The position numbers and the translations under genes are program-made. Under the pieces are notes generated by a model. The model saw nothing but the letters and a program-made list of their open reading frames with translations, searched no databases and had not been told where the DNA came from. A DNA stretch of 64,000 nt from Vampirovibrionales bacterium (GTDB lineage Bacteria > Cyanobacteriota > Vampirovibrionia > Vampirovibrionales > Vampirovibrionaceae). Position 1 is the first letter of the stretch. Each line of letters begins with the position of its first letter. Positions 1 to 9,570 of this stretch are shown here, one piece after another. The stretch is from contig JARXAD010000001.1 in assembly GCA_029866025.1 (NCBI GenBank), forward strand, positions 165,873 through 229,872. The letters are read 5' to 3'.

Positions 1-443
1 TCGCCGCCGTCTTTTTTCCCAGTGATGTCTTGGTTCTCATCCTTCGGGTTGTCTTGTGCAACAGTAGTGGGATCGGTGACGAGGTTTTGGAAGTTCTCAA
101 AGCTAACAAGGCCGTCAAAGGTTTTATCGGCTTCGTCCGCTGTTTTAATGGCTACTTGCAGTTCTTTCCAGTCTAGCTTGTCGTTTTTAGCGCCCTTTTT
201 ACCACCTTTGGTATCCGCAGTTTTAATTAGGTAAGTGGCTTGCTTATCCGTTAAACCTGTGAAGATGCTTTTCAGCTCGGTAGCGGTAATGTTGTCTTTG
301 TTAGTGACTTTTAAACTTACAACAGACCTAAAATCTTTTTCAGAAAATTTAAATTTTTTATCTTTTTTGCTGCAACTGGAGTAATCCAAATAGGCTTGAG
401 TACCTGTTGCGGCAGTATTAATCTTAAATACGGGATCAGCCAT
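1..443 (-). CDS. EF-hand-like protein, 3' end cut off by the window
   Basis: The protein begins MADPVFKINTAATG and stays open to the window edge after about 147 codons. The ATG at 443 follows a good Shine-Dalgarno (AGAAGGA, about 8 nt). A module ELKSIFTGLTDKQA is followed by an acidic, Gly/Lys-rich loop (DTKGGKKGAKNDKLDWKEL) that resembles an EF-hand whose loop is expanded beyond 12 residues. The same module occurs in the next two upstream genes, so the three are probably paralogues from local duplication. Ca2+ binding is inferred from the motif only. By analogy with its two neighbours a C-terminal membrane anchor would be expected beyond the edge. No further function is recognised. Confidence 0.75.
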   Translation of the reverse strand, partial: MADPVFKINTAATGTQAYLDYSSCSKKDKKFKFSEKDFRSVVSLKVTNKDNITATELKSIFTGLTDKQATYLIKTADTKGGKKGAKNDKLDWKELQVAIKTADEADKTFDGLVSFENFQNLVTDPTTVAQDNPKDENQDITGKKDGG

Positions 444-531
444 GAATTAAATTCCTTCTGTAAAAAATGGGTTAGTGATGGATGGGCAATGGCCCGAGCG
501 CAGGGATGAGTGGGTGTCCATTAGGGTGATG

Positions 532-553
532 AAGGGTAGCCTTTGCTACCCTT
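532..553 (-). other. perfect 9-bp hairpin at a stop codon
   Basis: Positions 532-540 (AAGGGTAGC) pair perfectly with 545-553 (GCTACCCTT) across a 4-base loop. The hairpin overlaps the stop codon of the gene ending at 552. There is no U-tract after it on the minus strand, so it may be an mRNA-stabilising or weak termination structure rather than a classical terminator. Confidence 0.4.
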
Positions 554-1751
554 ATGCAAACATGGGTGGGTTGGCTGGACCTTGAAGCTGGCCTTGAAAT
601 TGCCCTTGAAAGGCGATTGGAGGCGACCCAAACCCTGGTTGTGGCGGGCAAAACGGCACCGACGGTGGGCATAGGGGTTTGGGCCCACACTGCTGTTGGT
701 ATTGTGCCATTTGGTTGTTGTACCGTTGTTGATCGTTTCGATTTCTGATGGCAAAGAAAGCCGCCAAGCCAGTGAGTATGCCAGCCCCCGCAAAAAACAG
801 CCCTTTATTACCGATTTTTTTCTTTTCGGGCTCCGCTGGTTTTTCGTCTTGTTTTTTTAGTTCGGTAATTTCTTTTTCTAGTGCTGCTATTTTTTCCTCC
901 AAGGCTTTTGTTTCAGTGTTGGACGGATTATTAATTTCTACCTTGCTGGTGCTACCGCCACCGCCTTTGCTGGATTTCTCCGATTTTTCTGTTTCTTTTT
1001 TCTGGGTTTCTTCCGCAGGATCTGCTTTCAGCAACGCTTCCACATAATCGTTAAACTTACCGATGGTTATTTTGCCATCCCAGGCACCATCGTGCTGGTC
1101 AATGTCTTGCAGAACACAGCCCACGCCGTCGGTAATGTCGTTGGGTTTAAATTCTTTGGCTTTGTTAAACACAGCTTCGGCGGCGGCATCGGTAAGGCCA
1201 AACATGGCTTTTATGTCGCCAGCGTCTTTCACAATGCCATCTTTGGTGGCCCCTTGGGCTTGGTCTAGCGCTTTTACGTAGGCTGTCCAGTCATTGTGGT
1301 ACTTGGTTTTTCCGTCCTCACTGTTAAGGCTGGCCTTGGTGCCGTTTTGGTCTTCGTCTTTGTCGGCTACTTTTTCTCGTTTGGCTTTGGCTTCCGGTGG
1401 TTTGGCGGGTGCTTCGGCCGTCTTTTCATCCAGCTTGGTTAGGTCTAATTTACAGTCTAAGCCATTGGCATCATCCAAAGCATAAATACCCGCAGCAATT
1501 TCTTCACCAGATAGTATGCCCTTTTTGTCATCAGTGTCATGGTGGGCAATAAGATAGTTCCACAATTTAGTTGGATCGGCCCCTAATTGGTTTGCAATTT
1601 CGTTCGTGTTGTTCTCATAGAGATTTGATGCAACATAAGTTAATCCTTTGATAATTTTATCTTTTTCTGTCGCATTAATAGCTTCTCGACCAGAATTAGT
1701 GTCCAGGATGGTATAAGAATGGTCTGCCTTTGTAAAATAACCTATATACAT
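552..1751 (-). CDS. EF-hand-like protein with C-terminal membrane anchor and Pro/Gln/Cys tail
   Basis: The 399-residue product has no recognised family over its length. What can be seen: an EF-hand-like loop at residues 72-83 (DTDDKKGILSGE); a second module at about 150-240 containing DIKAMFGLTDAAAE and an expanded loop around DIDQHDGAWDGKIT; a Lys/Glu-rich linker with a Gly run; a likely coiled coil at 279-302; one membrane helix at about 317-335; and a tail rich in Gln, Pro and Cys ending NPPMFA. The start follows a strong Shine-Dalgarno (AGGGGGG). It lies in a same-strand set with two paralogues. Ca2+ binding and surface or envelope location are inferred. The tail resembles that of the neighbouring 1910-3001 protein. 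Confidence 0.75.
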   Translation of the reverse strand: MYIGYFTKADHSYTILDTNSGREAINATEKDKIIKGLTYVASNLYENNTNEIANQLGADPTKLWNYLIAHHDTDDKKGILSGEEIAAGIYALDDANGLDCKLDLTKLDEKTAEAPAKPPEAKAKREKVADKDEDQNGTKASLNSEDGKTKYHNDWTAYVKALDQAQGATKDGIVKDAGDIKAMFGLTDAAAEAVFNKAKEFKPNDITDGVGCVLQDIDQHDGAWDGKITIGKFNDYVEALLKADPAEETQKKETEKSEKSSKGGGGSTSKVEINNPSNTETKALEEKIAALEKEITELKKQDEKPAEPEKKKIGNKGLFFAGAGILTGLAAFFAIRNRNDQQRYNNQMAQYQQQCGPKPLCPPSVPFCPPQPGFGSPPIAFQGQFQGQLQGPANPPMFA

Positions 1752-1909
1752 ATTAAATTTCCCCCCTAAATATTGATTTGTGAATACTTGAGTAAGCCCA
1801 ATAAACCCGGTGTTGTTTTAAAAATATTTTTAACCAAAGCGCATGTTGGTGTTAAGTCATCATCAAAAAATCCTTTTATGGTGTGGTGTAAAACAATGCT
1901 AAATAAAAT

Positions 1910-3001
1910 CTACGCAAAGGGGTTGCGGCCAAACAGCCCTTGATTGAGCCCCTGATTGGGTGGCACGTTGCTGTAAACAGGCCCTTGTGGCGGCATTTGC
2001 ATTTGGTTAGCACGATACTGTTGAATACCCAGGGCTAAGGCAGCGCCACCCAATAACAGGGCTAGCAATTTGCCAGTACGGCCACGCAAAGTATCGAGCA
2101 AGGTGGGCTTGGCAGCCACGGCTTCTTCGGGTACTTCTTCCTCGGGAGCAGGTGTTTCGGGTTCTTCTGGCGCAACGGGTGCCGGTGGTGTTACTGCTTC
2201 GACAGGTTTTTTCTTGGCCACCTTTTGTTTGCCACCGCCCGAAGCTTTTTTGGCTTTGGCTTCCTGAATATCGTCTTTTGCTTTATCCAAGGTTCCTTCC
2301 AAAACGGCGTTTAAATCAATGGACAACTTTGCATCCGGGTAGCGAGCCTCCAGTTTGTTGGGGTAAGCATCGGTCGTTACTTGGCGAACCAACTTAGCCA
2401 CATATTGTACTTGGGTTAAATTAGTGCTGTTTGCTGTATTATAGGCGGCTCGTTTTGTTTCTAGTTCCGCAATTTTCGCCGCATGGGCAGTGTTGCCAAT
2501 CAAGTAATTTGCAATGGCTTCGTAGTTTCCATTTTTGGTTAACGTTAGTTTATTGCTTGCATCCACCGTGCCATTTAAGTTGGCTGGGGCCGTTGCTCCA
2601 CCTGAAGTAGGTGCCGTAGGTGCGGGAGTCGTCGTGGTGGCATTCGCATTGGTTACGTCTACTTTGTAGTTGCCTTTTTTCCAACTGGCTTCAATGGCTT
2701 TGGCTTCGGCTAGGGTAATAATGCCGTCTCCAGTACCTGTTTTACCGTCAATATTGCCATCATCGGCATCTTCTAAAAATTTAATAACGCGATCATCTAA
2801 ATCGGTGTCACGGCCATACAAGCTTTTGGTGGCGGTATTAAATAAGTCTACTTGCTCATCAGTGGTAAAATTAAAAAATGCTTTTAGTTCAGCATCGTCC
2901 CAAATCAGACTGTCCTTGTCGCCAATCGTTTTGGCCAAGGCTGTTTGATAGTGTTTCCAATTGTCATAACCTGAATTTTTATAGGTAAACCATGCAGACA
3001 T
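1910..3001 (-). CDS. EF-hand-like protein with C-terminal membrane anchor, paralogue of 552-1751
   Basis: The product is 363 residues. The N-terminal module (DDAELKAFFNFTTDEQ, then an acidic Gly-rich loop at about 78-99 ending GDGIITLAEA) matches those of the two neighbouring genes and looks like an EF-hand with an expanded loop. A Thr/Ala/Pro linker, an alpha-helical Lys/Ala-rich region and a Pro/Glu-rich stretch follow. One membrane helix lies at about 309-326. The 37-residue tail is Gln/Pro/Asn-rich and ends in GRNPFA, close to the NPPMFA end of the upstream-duplicated gene. The ATG at 3001 follows TTGGAG. Function is unknown; a Ca2+-responsive envelope protein is a guess from the motifs. 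Confidence 0.75.
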   Translation of the reverse strand: MSAWFTYKNSGYDNWKHYQTALAKTIGDKDSLIWDDAELKAFFNFTTDEQVDLFNTATKSLYGRDTDLDDRVIKFLEDADDGNIDGKTGTGDGIITLAEAKAIEASWKKGNYKVDVTNANATTTTPAPTAPTSGGATAPANLNGTVDASNKLTLTKNGNYEAIANYLIGNTAHAAKIAELETKRAAYNTANSTNLTQVQYVAKLVRQVTTDAYPNKLEARYPDAKLSIDLNAVLEGTLDKAKDDIQEAKAKKASGGGKQKVAKKKPVEAVTPPAPVAPEEPETPAPEEEVPEEAVAAKPTLLDTLRGRTGKLLALLLGGAALALGIQQYRANQMQMPPQGPVYSNVPPNQGLNQGLFGRNPFA

Positions 3002-3087
3002 AATAAATGCTCCAATAAATTGAACGGGTAAATTAAAAAAAGAAACACCAAAAAATAAGTTATAGAATTATATTTATATAAAAACAA
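3002..3087 (-). promoter_or_regulatory. AT-rich leader/promoter shared with the collagen-like gene
   Basis: Upstream of the 1910-3001 gene, read on the minus strand, the motif TTGTTTTTATATAA (3074-3087) precedes an AT-rich stretch and the Shine-Dalgarno leader GGAGCATTTATT before ATG. Nearly the same motif and leader precede the gene at 43211-44743. No exact -35/-10 pair can be fixed by eye. Confidence 0.35.
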
Positions 3088-3148
3088 CTGTGTGGGTTTT
3101 AAGAACAGCTTGTTACGTGTTTGTTACACGCACTGTTGCAAAGGCTAT

Positions 3149-4144
3149 TTATACCCCTTGCAGCAACACCTGCCGCACCGCCACGCCATGGGCCACTTGC
3201 TGGCGGATGAGCACCGTTTGGGTAGGGTTTACCACCTGCCCTTTGTGGCTTTGCCCAAACCTAAATTGCGGGTGCAGCTCCACGCCCCAATTTACGGGCC
3301 CTGGGTGCAATACCCACGCGGGCAAGCTTTCCGGTGTTTTTTTGGTTTTTTGCAAGCGCTCGGGCGTTAGCTGGTAGGCGGCAATCCACGCATCGGTTAC
3401 GCCACTGCCCCGCTCCGTTTGCACACGCAGCGTCATAATCGCGTCGACGCCACTTAATGCATCATTCAGTACCGTGTGGCGCTGGCAGCCCACAAACACG
3501 GGGTCTTCCAAGTTGGGCAGCCACTCCACAGGTCCGCACAAGCTAACGGTGGCGCCCAAGGTTTTAAACACGGTGGTAGTACTGCGGGCCACGCGGCTTT
3601 TTCGGCTATCCCCCACAATGAGAATACGCATCTCTTTAAACGTAGCCAGTTTTTCTTTGTAAGACCCTCCTTGGAGGGTCCATAGGGTGTAGGCATCCGC
3701 CAATGCTTGGGTGGGGTGGTGGGTGGTGCCTTCTCCTGCGTTAATCAATCGCACGTGGGGCCATTCTGCATCCAAATAACGCGCCACTTCACCATGCAGC
3801 CCGTCTTGGCTGTGGCGCAGCACAATAGTGCCCGCCCCCAATGCTGCCAAGGTCTCCATGGTATCCAATACCGTCTCGCCTTTTTGCACCGACGACGTCG
3901 CCACGTTCAAATCCAGCACCGGAAACCCCGCCTGCTGCGCCGCCTGTATAAAACTCATGCGCGTCCGTGTCGAGTTTTCATAAAACGCCGCCGCCACCGC
4001 CAAAGGCGGTTTTTCAGTTAGATTATGCGTTAGCGCTGAGTGTCCTTGAGGGGATTTTTCCAGCAACGCTTTTGTTGTCTGGAAAAAAGCCAGCAATTCT
4101 GGGGCCGTAAATTGATTAGCACTTAGCACATGGTGATGATTCAC
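3149..4144 (-). CDS. pyrB: aspartate carbamoyltransferase catalytic subunit
   Basis: PyrB condenses carbamoyl phosphate with aspartate in the first committed step of pyrimidine synthesis, in the cytoplasm. The 331-residue length fits the family. The carbamoyl-phosphate motif STRTR lies in ENSTRTRMSF, followed by SSVQKGET, NAGEGTTHHPTQAL, the MTLRVQTERG segment and LHPGPVNWGVE. The family usually reads HPGP.NRG in the last motif, so the Trp in place of Arg is a mild oddity. The start is GTG at 4144, with AGGGG about 8-10 nt upstream. apt lies 39 bp upstream on the same strand, consistent with a nucleotide-metabolism operon. No pyrI regulatory subunit is nearby. Confidence 0.93.
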   Translation of the reverse strand: MNHHHVLSANQFTAPELLAFFQTTKALLEKSPQGHSALTHNLTEKPPLAVAAAFYENSTRTRMSFIQAAQQAGFPVLDLNVATSSVQKGETVLDTMETLAALGAGTIVLRHSQDGLHGEVARYLDAEWPHVRLINAGEGTTHHPTQALADAYTLWTLQGGSYKEKLATFKEMRILIVGDSRKSRVARSTTTVFKTLGATVSLCGPVEWLPNLEDPVFVGCQRHTVLNDALSGVDAIMTLRVQTERGSGVTDAWIAAYQLTPERLQKTKKTPESLPAWVLHPGPVNWGVELHPQFRFGQSHKGQVVNPTQTVLIRQQVAHGVAVRQVLLQGV

Positions 4145-4183
4145 AGCACATCGCCCCTAACTCATCAACAACAAACCAAAAAA

Positions 4184-4750
4184 TTAAGCGTACGTTACCA
4201 ACGCATGAATGGGCGTATTGGCCGGCAGCACGCTTTTTAGCACGGGCACGCCACCCAAAAAGGCCAAATCCACCACAAATTGCACCGCCGCTACGGTGGC
4301 ACCGGCTTCTTGCAACAATTCAATGGTGGCTTTCGCCGTGCCGCCGGTGGCCAACAGGTCATCAATCACTACCACGTTGTGGCCAGTGGTAATGGCGTCC
4401 GCATGCATTTCAATCACATCCGTGCCGTATTCCAAAGCATATTCACGGCTGACGGTTTTGGCAGGCAATTTCCCTTTTTTACGAATGGGTACAAAGCCCA
4501 AGCCCAGCTTGTACGCCAAGGCTGCCCCAAACAAAAAGCCACGAGACTCAATCCCCACAATGAGATCCACATCAATCTTGTTTAATTGTTCTGCCAAGGC
4601 ATCCACGGTTTGGGCAAACAGCTCGCCATTAGACAGGATAGGCGTGATGTCTTTAAACACAATGCCTGGCTTGGGAAAATCGGGAATGTCGCGAATAGCG
4701 GTGCGCAAGGCCGTTTCAATGGGAGTGGTGGCAGTCATGGAAGGGCTCAT
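4184..4750 (-). CDS. apt: adenine phosphoribosyltransferase
   Basis: Apt salvages adenine to AMP using PRPP. The 188 residues carry the family hallmarks: IRDIPDFPKPGIVFKDITP near the N-terminus, IVGIESRGFLFG, the flexible-loop segment PIRKKGKLP, and the PRPP-binding loop VVVIDDLLATGGTA. A second ATG four codons in (4738) is an equally possible start; neither has a clear Shine-Dalgarno. It sits between recJ and pyrB on the same strand; the gap to pyrB is short, so co-transcription is likely. Confidence 0.95.
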   Translation of the reverse strand: MSPSMTATTPIETALRTAIRDIPDFPKPGIVFKDITPILSNGELFAQTVDALAEQLNKIDVDLIVGIESRGFLFGAALAYKLGLGFVPIRKKGKLPAKTVSREYALEYGTDVIEMHADAITTGHNVVVIDDLLATGGTAKATIELLQEAGATVAAVQFVVDLAFLGGVPVLKSVLPANTPIHALVTYA

Positions 4751-4835
4751 CTCGGTTGGCTTTCATTGTTCGGTAAAAGGGTGTGCCCAACCACTGTAGC
4801 AAAACCGTTAGACTGTCTCCAGCCGAGCAACCGCA

Positions 4836-7463
4836 TTAGTAGGGTGTGGCCGCTTGGCGCTGAATGTCGTCTAGTGAGGCGGACAGCAGCCATTGGCGAT
4901 ACGCCCGAATGGGCTGCCAAAGCTGCCCAATCAAGGCATATTCGGGGAAATCCGTAAGCGACAACTTCGCCGTCGGCTGCTGGAAGGTGAGGGTCAGCAT
5001 TTCTTCCTCACCGGTGGCAGTGGATTCCCAATGGACTAAGCCCATGCGCCCAAACAAGCTAAGGGATGCCAACACCAAAGGCCCTGTGACTCCCCACTGG
5101 CACGCCAGGGTTGAGGCCGCAATTTGCAAAGGCGTATTATCTGACGGTGCGCTGTTTTTTAGGTGACGATAGACTGATCGGAGCCAGTCTTCTACGGGTT
5201 GGTGCACCGATTGAGCTTGCCAGACGGCCCCCACCACATGGATGCGGCTGGGCGAGACGGTCTTTAATAATTGATTCAGCACCTGAGGGCTGGGGGGCAA
5301 ATCCCACAACACCAAGCGCTGAGCTGGCAATGCGTTTTGGCGGGTTACCAGCTGCTCTGGCGATAAGAAAGGGATATCCGGCGGTGTGGGAGACTCATGA
5401 AACAGAAGAGCCGTCGTGGATTCGCCCTCATTGCTCAATAAGTCTTTGGGTTGCATCAATTGAGCCACCAGCGTTTGCACCGCTTCGCGAGGGCGATGAT
5501 CCAGCCACACCGGTGCTGAAGAGACTGCTGGTTGCCCTACCGACTGAATCACAGGGGTAATCGTCTTAGGGGGAACCGAAGCGACCTGCAGGGCAGGGCG
5601 GACATTTTTAGAGGCACCACTACCCGACACCACACCCAAGTCTTGGAGCTTCAGTTGAAGACGGCTGTTACCATTAAAGGTGTTGCATTCGGGGGCTACT
5701 ACCAAGCGCACCACTTGGCCTACTTCTACGGGATACTCGTCTGCCCGCTGCCACAGCAGGGCTTCAATAGGGTCGGCATTGCGGTCGTTTTCGGGCGCTA
5801 CCAGCAATTTTAGGTGTTGGCTGCGATCGCCCATGCGCTTAACCACTTTAATTTGGAGCGGTTGGGTCATAAACAACGGGGCCGGATTGGCTTGGCCAAA
5901 GGGTGCCATGGATTGAATGATCTCCAACAACCCCAAGTGGAGCTGATCCCACTGCAATTCGGCATCAATACGCACTGTGGGTTTGCACACGTCGTCTGGG
6001 ATTTGCCCTTGGCAGTAAGCCAGCAACTCGGACCGAAAGGCGTCAAAATCGTTGCGAGCTAGGGCAAAACCGCCGGCACCGGCATGGCCGCCATAGTGCT
6101 TAAACCAACGGGAACAATGGGTAAGGGCCGTGTGCAGGTTAAAGCCCTCAATGCTGCGGGCAGAGCCTTTAATCGTATCGGTCGCCTCATCCACAATCAT
6201 TAAAAACACGGGCACGTTGTAGCGATCTTTAAGGCGAGACGCAGCCAAACCGATAATCCCTGCATGCCAATCGGGGCTGGCCAAAGCAATGGCTTTTTCG
6301 CCGTTTAATCCACCCCGCTTCGCTAGCGCTTGTTCCGCCTGCAGTAAGGTTTCTTCGCACATGCCTTGGCGCTGACGATTGAGGGCATCCAAATGCTTGG
6401 CAATGGTCTCGGCTTCAGCTGGGTTATCGGTAGTGAGCAAGGTGACGCCTGCATCAGCCCGTTCCAAACGTCCCAACGCATTCAGGCGAGGGCCGATGGT
6501 AAAGCCAATGGTTTCAGCGGTAATGGGGTTGTTGGCATTCCCCCCAGCCACAGCAATGAGGGCATCAATACCCACACACGGAGCCGCTGTTTCTCTGTTA
6601 TTTAGGCTTTGCAGGCCGCGCCACACCAACCACCGGTTTTCACGGACCAAGGGCATCATATCCACCACGGTGCCAATAGCGGCAATGGCATAGAGGGTTT
6701 CCATCACCACGGGGTCGGCGTCGTATTGTTCCAAAAGCAATTCACACAGCTTTAAGGCCACACCTGCCCCACACAAGTGATAGAGGGGATGCAACTTGTC
6801 ACTCAGCCGTTTGGGGTTGATATTGGCCACCCCCGGCGGCAGTTGCTCCGCCAAATCGTGGTGATCCGTCACAATGGTTTCCACGCCCAGGCCGTTGAGT
6901 AGGCTGACTTCGTTAAAGTTGGTAATGCCGGTGTCGGTGGTAATGACCAAGCGCGTGTTGCGGCTGCTGACTAGTTTGCACAAGGCGGTAGCGTTTAACC
7001 CGTGGCCTTCCGCCGAGCGATCCGGAATGTAATGGCTGACCTTGGCCCCCAAGGTCTTCAGGGTGTGCACAAACACCGACGTCCCTGTCTGGCCATCCAC
7101 GTCAAAATCGCCATAAATCAAAATGGGTTCTTGATTATCAATGGCCTTAACCATTCGCTCCAAGCCAATGTCGGCGTCGGGCAGTTCCAAACCGCTGGTA
7201 GGGGTAAAATTAACCAAATCTAAAAAGACGGCGGCCTCATCCACGTCATTCCAACCTCTATTAGCCAATAACTGGGCCAATAGATTGTACCCTTGGGGCG
7301 AATGCTCTTTGGCCAGGGATACCAGCTCTGGGCTGGGGGCTTGCGCCGAAGTTACTTGTAGCCAGCGCCCTTGTTGTAAGGGTAACGAAGCCAGCGGAGA
7401 CAATTGAGGTGCGCTCACCACATCGGGATCGGCAAAGGGGGTGGGGTCTAAGGAAGTCAGCAT
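4836..7463 (-). CDS. recJ: single-stranded-DNA-specific exonuclease RecJ
   Basis: RecJ degrades single-stranded DNA 5'-3' in recombination and repair. The DHH phosphoesterase core is clear: YGDFDVDGQTGT, TTDTGITNFNE, IVTDHHDL and CGAGVALKL, followed by IGPRLNALGRL. A DHHA1 domain has GGHAGAGGFAL. An OB-like segment and a C-terminal extension of over 200 residues follow, as in many cyanobacterial and Firmicute RecJ proteins. The ATG at 7463 (protein MLTSLDPTPF, 875 residues) is preferred to an in-frame TTG at 7499. The gene diverges from ruvB, so two DNA-repair genes share a short intergenic region. Confidence 0.94.
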   Translation of the reverse strand: MLTSLDPTPFADPDVVSAPQLSPLASLPLQQGRWLQVTSAQAPSPELVSLAKEHSPQGYNLLAQLLANRGWNDVDEAAVFLDLVNFTPTSGLELPDADIGLERMVKAIDNQEPILIYGDFDVDGQTGTSVFVHTLKTLGAKVSHYIPDRSAEGHGLNATALCKLVSSRNTRLVITTDTGITNFNEVSLLNGLGVETIVTDHHDLAEQLPPGVANINPKRLSDKLHPLYHLCGAGVALKLCELLLEQYDADPVVMETLYAIAAIGTVVDMMPLVRENRWLVWRGLQSLNNRETAAPCVGIDALIAVAGGNANNPITAETIGFTIGPRLNALGRLERADAGVTLLTTDNPAEAETIAKHLDALNRQRQGMCEETLLQAEQALAKRGGLNGEKAIALASPDWHAGIIGLAASRLKDRYNVPVFLMIVDEATDTIKGSARSIEGFNLHTALTHCSRWFKHYGGHAGAGGFALARNDFDAFRSELLAYCQGQIPDDVCKPTVRIDAELQWDQLHLGLLEIIQSMAPFGQANPAPLFMTQPLQIKVVKRMGDRSQHLKLLVAPENDRNADPIEALLWQRADEYPVEVGQVVRLVVAPECNTFNGNSRLQLKLQDLGVVSGSGASKNVRPALQVASVPPKTITPVIQSVGQPAVSSAPVWLDHRPREAVQTLVAQLMQPKDLLSNEGESTTALLFHESPTPPDIPFLSPEQLVTRQNALPAQRLVLWDLPPSPQVLNQLLKTVSPSRIHVVGAVWQAQSVHQPVEDWLRSVYRHLKNSAPSDNTPLQIAASTLACQWGVTGPLVLASLSLFGRMGLVHWESTATGEEEMLTLTFQQPTAKLSLTDFPEYALIGQLWQPIRAYRQWLLSASLDDIQRQAATPY

Positions 7464-7591
7464 GACGTTATCATACGGGTTTTGGCCTGCCTCTCGCAAT
7501 GGGCCCCCAAGGGGGCTTTATACGAGTGGGCTTGATGACGGGGTGGTACACTGAACGCATCGTCCTCCAACTTTTAAAAAGCCCTTTCTCT

Positions 7592-8749
7592 ATGGCCATT
7601 CAATACGGCAGCGACCCTACGCCCCCCAGAGCACCCAAAAGTCTCGGTAAGGGCTCAAAAAAAGAAGCCTCTTCACTGACGGCAGATACCATTACCGCTG
7701 CGTTCCAAGCCGTGGCATCCATAGGAGTGGCTTCTGCCACCCACCCCGTGCCGCGCTCCAAGTTGCTTGCCAAAGAAGCCAGTGAGGCCGACGACCAACT
7801 GGAGCAAAAAATACGGCCCCATCAACTGAGTGACTACATTGGCCAAAGCAGCCTGAAAGAAACCCTTTCTATTAGCATTCAGGCGGCCCAAAGCCGCAAC
7901 GAACCCTTGGATCATGTGTTGCTATATGGTCCACCCGGCTTAGGGAAAACCACACTGGCCATGGCCTTGGCTTATGAAATGAAGGCTCCCTTTCAGCTAA
8001 CAACGGCTCCTGCTTTAGAGCGCCCTCGCGATTTGGTGGGGCTACTGATGGGCTTAGAACCCGGTAGCGTTCTGTTTATTGATGAAATTCATCGGCTTAA
8101 CAAGCTGGCGGAAGAAATCCTCTACCCCGCCATGGAAGATTTTCGCTTAGATCGCACCGTGGGCAAGGGTCATGCCGCCAAGATTTTGAGTGTGCCATTG
8201 CCCAAGTTTACCTTGATGGGAGCCACCACCAAGGCGGGCAGTTTGGCCAATCCGCTCCGAGACCGCTTTGGCCTCACCTTTCGCCTGAATTTTTACACCC
8301 CAGACGAATTGCAGGCCATTATTACCCGCTCTGCCAAAATACTGGGCGTGGCCATTACCGACGATGGCGCATCCTTGATGTCGTCTCGAAGCCGCGGAAC
8401 CCCCCGTATTGCCAACCGTCTGCTGCGCCGCGTGCGGGATTATGTGGCCGTGAGTAAAGGTCCCAATGCTCCCATTGATGGAGAGATGGCGGAAGCCGCC
8501 TTGGCCTTGTATGGCATTGACCCCCAAGGCTTGGATGAAAGCGACCGCACCATGCTAAGCCTAATGGCCACCCAATTTAACGGCGGCCCAGTGGGATTAG
8601 ACACCCTAGCAGCTGCCATGGGAGAAGACCCCCGAACCTTGGAAGACGTGGTGGAGCCGTACTTGCTACAGTGTGGCCTCATCCAACGCACCCCTCGTGG
8701 GCGCCAACTTACTGCCGCAGCGCAGTTGCTTTTATTTAACGCCCATTAG
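7592..8749 (+). CDS. ruvB: Holliday junction branch migration helicase RuvB
   Basis: RuvB is the hexameric AAA+ motor that drives branch migration with RuvA. Visible motifs are [12 protein letters not shown], Walker [13 protein letters not shown], Walker [11 protein letters not shown], sensor 1 LMGATTKAG, the Arg-finger segment PLRDRFGL, and the C-terminal winged helix ending [11 protein letters not shown]. The family normally has about 20-25 residues before the IRP motif. Here the ATG at 7592 gives over 70, rich in Ala/Ser/Lys, and an ATG at 7499 would add 31 more. No clear Shine-Dalgarno settles the start. The stop overlaps by 4 bp the stop of the convergent gene 8746-9495. Confidence 0.93.
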   Translation: MAIQYGSDPTPPRAPKSLGKGSKKEASSLTADTITAAFQAVASIGVASATHPVPRSKLLAKEASEADDQLEQKIRPHQLSDYIGQSSLKETLSISIQAAQSRNEPLDHVLLYGPPGLGKTTLAMALAYEMKAPFQLTTAPALERPRDLVGLLMGLEPGSVLFIDEIHRLNKLAEEILYPAMEDFRLDRTVGKGHAAKILSVPLPKFTLMGATTKAGSLANPLRDRFGLTFRLNFYTPDELQAIITRSAKILGVAITDDGASLMSSRSRGTPRIANRLLRRVRDYVAVSKGPNAPIDGEMAEAALALYGIDPQGLDESDRTMLSLMATQFNGGPVGLDTLAAAMGEDPRTLEDVVEPYLLQCGLIQRTPRGRQLTAAAQLLLFNAH

Positions 8750-9495
8750 GGTGCTTGCCACTCAAACTGAATGTTTTGTACTTTCGCATTAGGATGGCGC
8801 TCCAGAATATAAGTCTTAACAAAGGTTGTTACAGTTCCACCCCTCGGGGCAGCTGTTTTTCGGTCTCCCGATATATAATCCAACACGTGCTGTGGTAAAT
8901 CCATTGTTTTTAAAAGAACAACACCACCAGGATCAATAATTTTGAAGACGGCATCCGTCAGTTCCTCATAATGATGACCAACAACATCACCTAGCACTGC
9001 GTCAGAGCCCATCTTTTTTAAATCATCCTTGATTTCCTTAATGGCGGCATCATTAAACTTTAGTAAGAAAACCTTAGCACTTGGATCATAGCTTACAACC
9101 AAGTCATTCTTTGTGTAAGCAATCTTGCCGGAATAAACTTGAGGTTCAGTCCTCTCAGGATCACTATGTTGATCTTTAATGTAGGTGAGGATTTCATCAA
9201 TTTTTTTTTGTGGCAGTGGTTTGGTTGTAGTTGTAACTTTAGTCTTTTTTATCTTCGGTGTGGGCTCGTTAGTTGTTTCAGCCCTTACTGCTGGGGTTGT
9301 TTCAAACCCATCTCTATCAGGCTTTGGGTTTTCTTGCTTTGCACGTCTCAATTGCTGCCTCAAGTCTAAATTGACCTGTTCCAAACTATCCACTGTCTTC
9401 CAGCAGTCAGGCTTTGTGTCTTGTTGGGCAAAAGCTCTACCGCTTGCTAATAATGCAAAGGTTAAGGCCAAAGGCTTGAATAAAAGAGAACGCAT
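8746..9495 (-). CDS. exported protein of unknown function
   Basis: The 249-residue product starts with a clear signal peptide ([19 protein letters not shown], with likely cleavage after AFA). A short coiled-coil-like stretch ([18 protein letters not shown]) and a Thr/Lys/Pro linker follow, then a mixed alpha/beta C-terminal half. No family is recognised. The ATG at 9495 follows TTGGAG at good spacing. It probably acts in the periplasm or outside the cell. The 3' end overlaps ruvB by 4 bp in convergent orientation. Confidence 0.75.
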   Translation of the reverse strand: MRSLLFKPLALTFALLASGRAFAQQDTKPDCWKTVDSLEQVNLDLRQQLRRAKQENPKPDRDGFETTPAVRAETTNEPTPKIKKTKVTTTTKPLPQKKIDEILTYIKDQHSDPERTEPQVYSGKIAYTKNDLVVSYDPSAKVFLLKFNDAAIKEIKDDLKKMGSDAVLGDVVGHHYEELTDAVFKIIDPGGVVLLKTMDLPQHVLDYISGDRKTAAPRGGTVTTFVKTYILERHPNAKVQNIQFEWQAP

Positions 9496-9570
9496 ACAAA
9501 AACTCCAACATATCGCTCTAAGTGAACCCTGTTGAAAACCTCCTGAATAATTAAAATTGCGTGTCAGCGC

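Noticed and set aside
3116..3131. CGTGT-TTGTT-ACACG inverted repeat as terminator of the EF-hand gene set
   Set aside because: It lies upstream, not downstream, of the 1910-3001 gene, with a 5-bp stem and no U-tract on either strand; too weak to call.
5823..5830. GCGATCGC octamer, the HIP1 palindrome common in Cyanobacteria
   Set aside because: I noted this copy in recJ but no obvious enrichment elsewhere, so it gives no evidence of HIP1 abundance in this genome.
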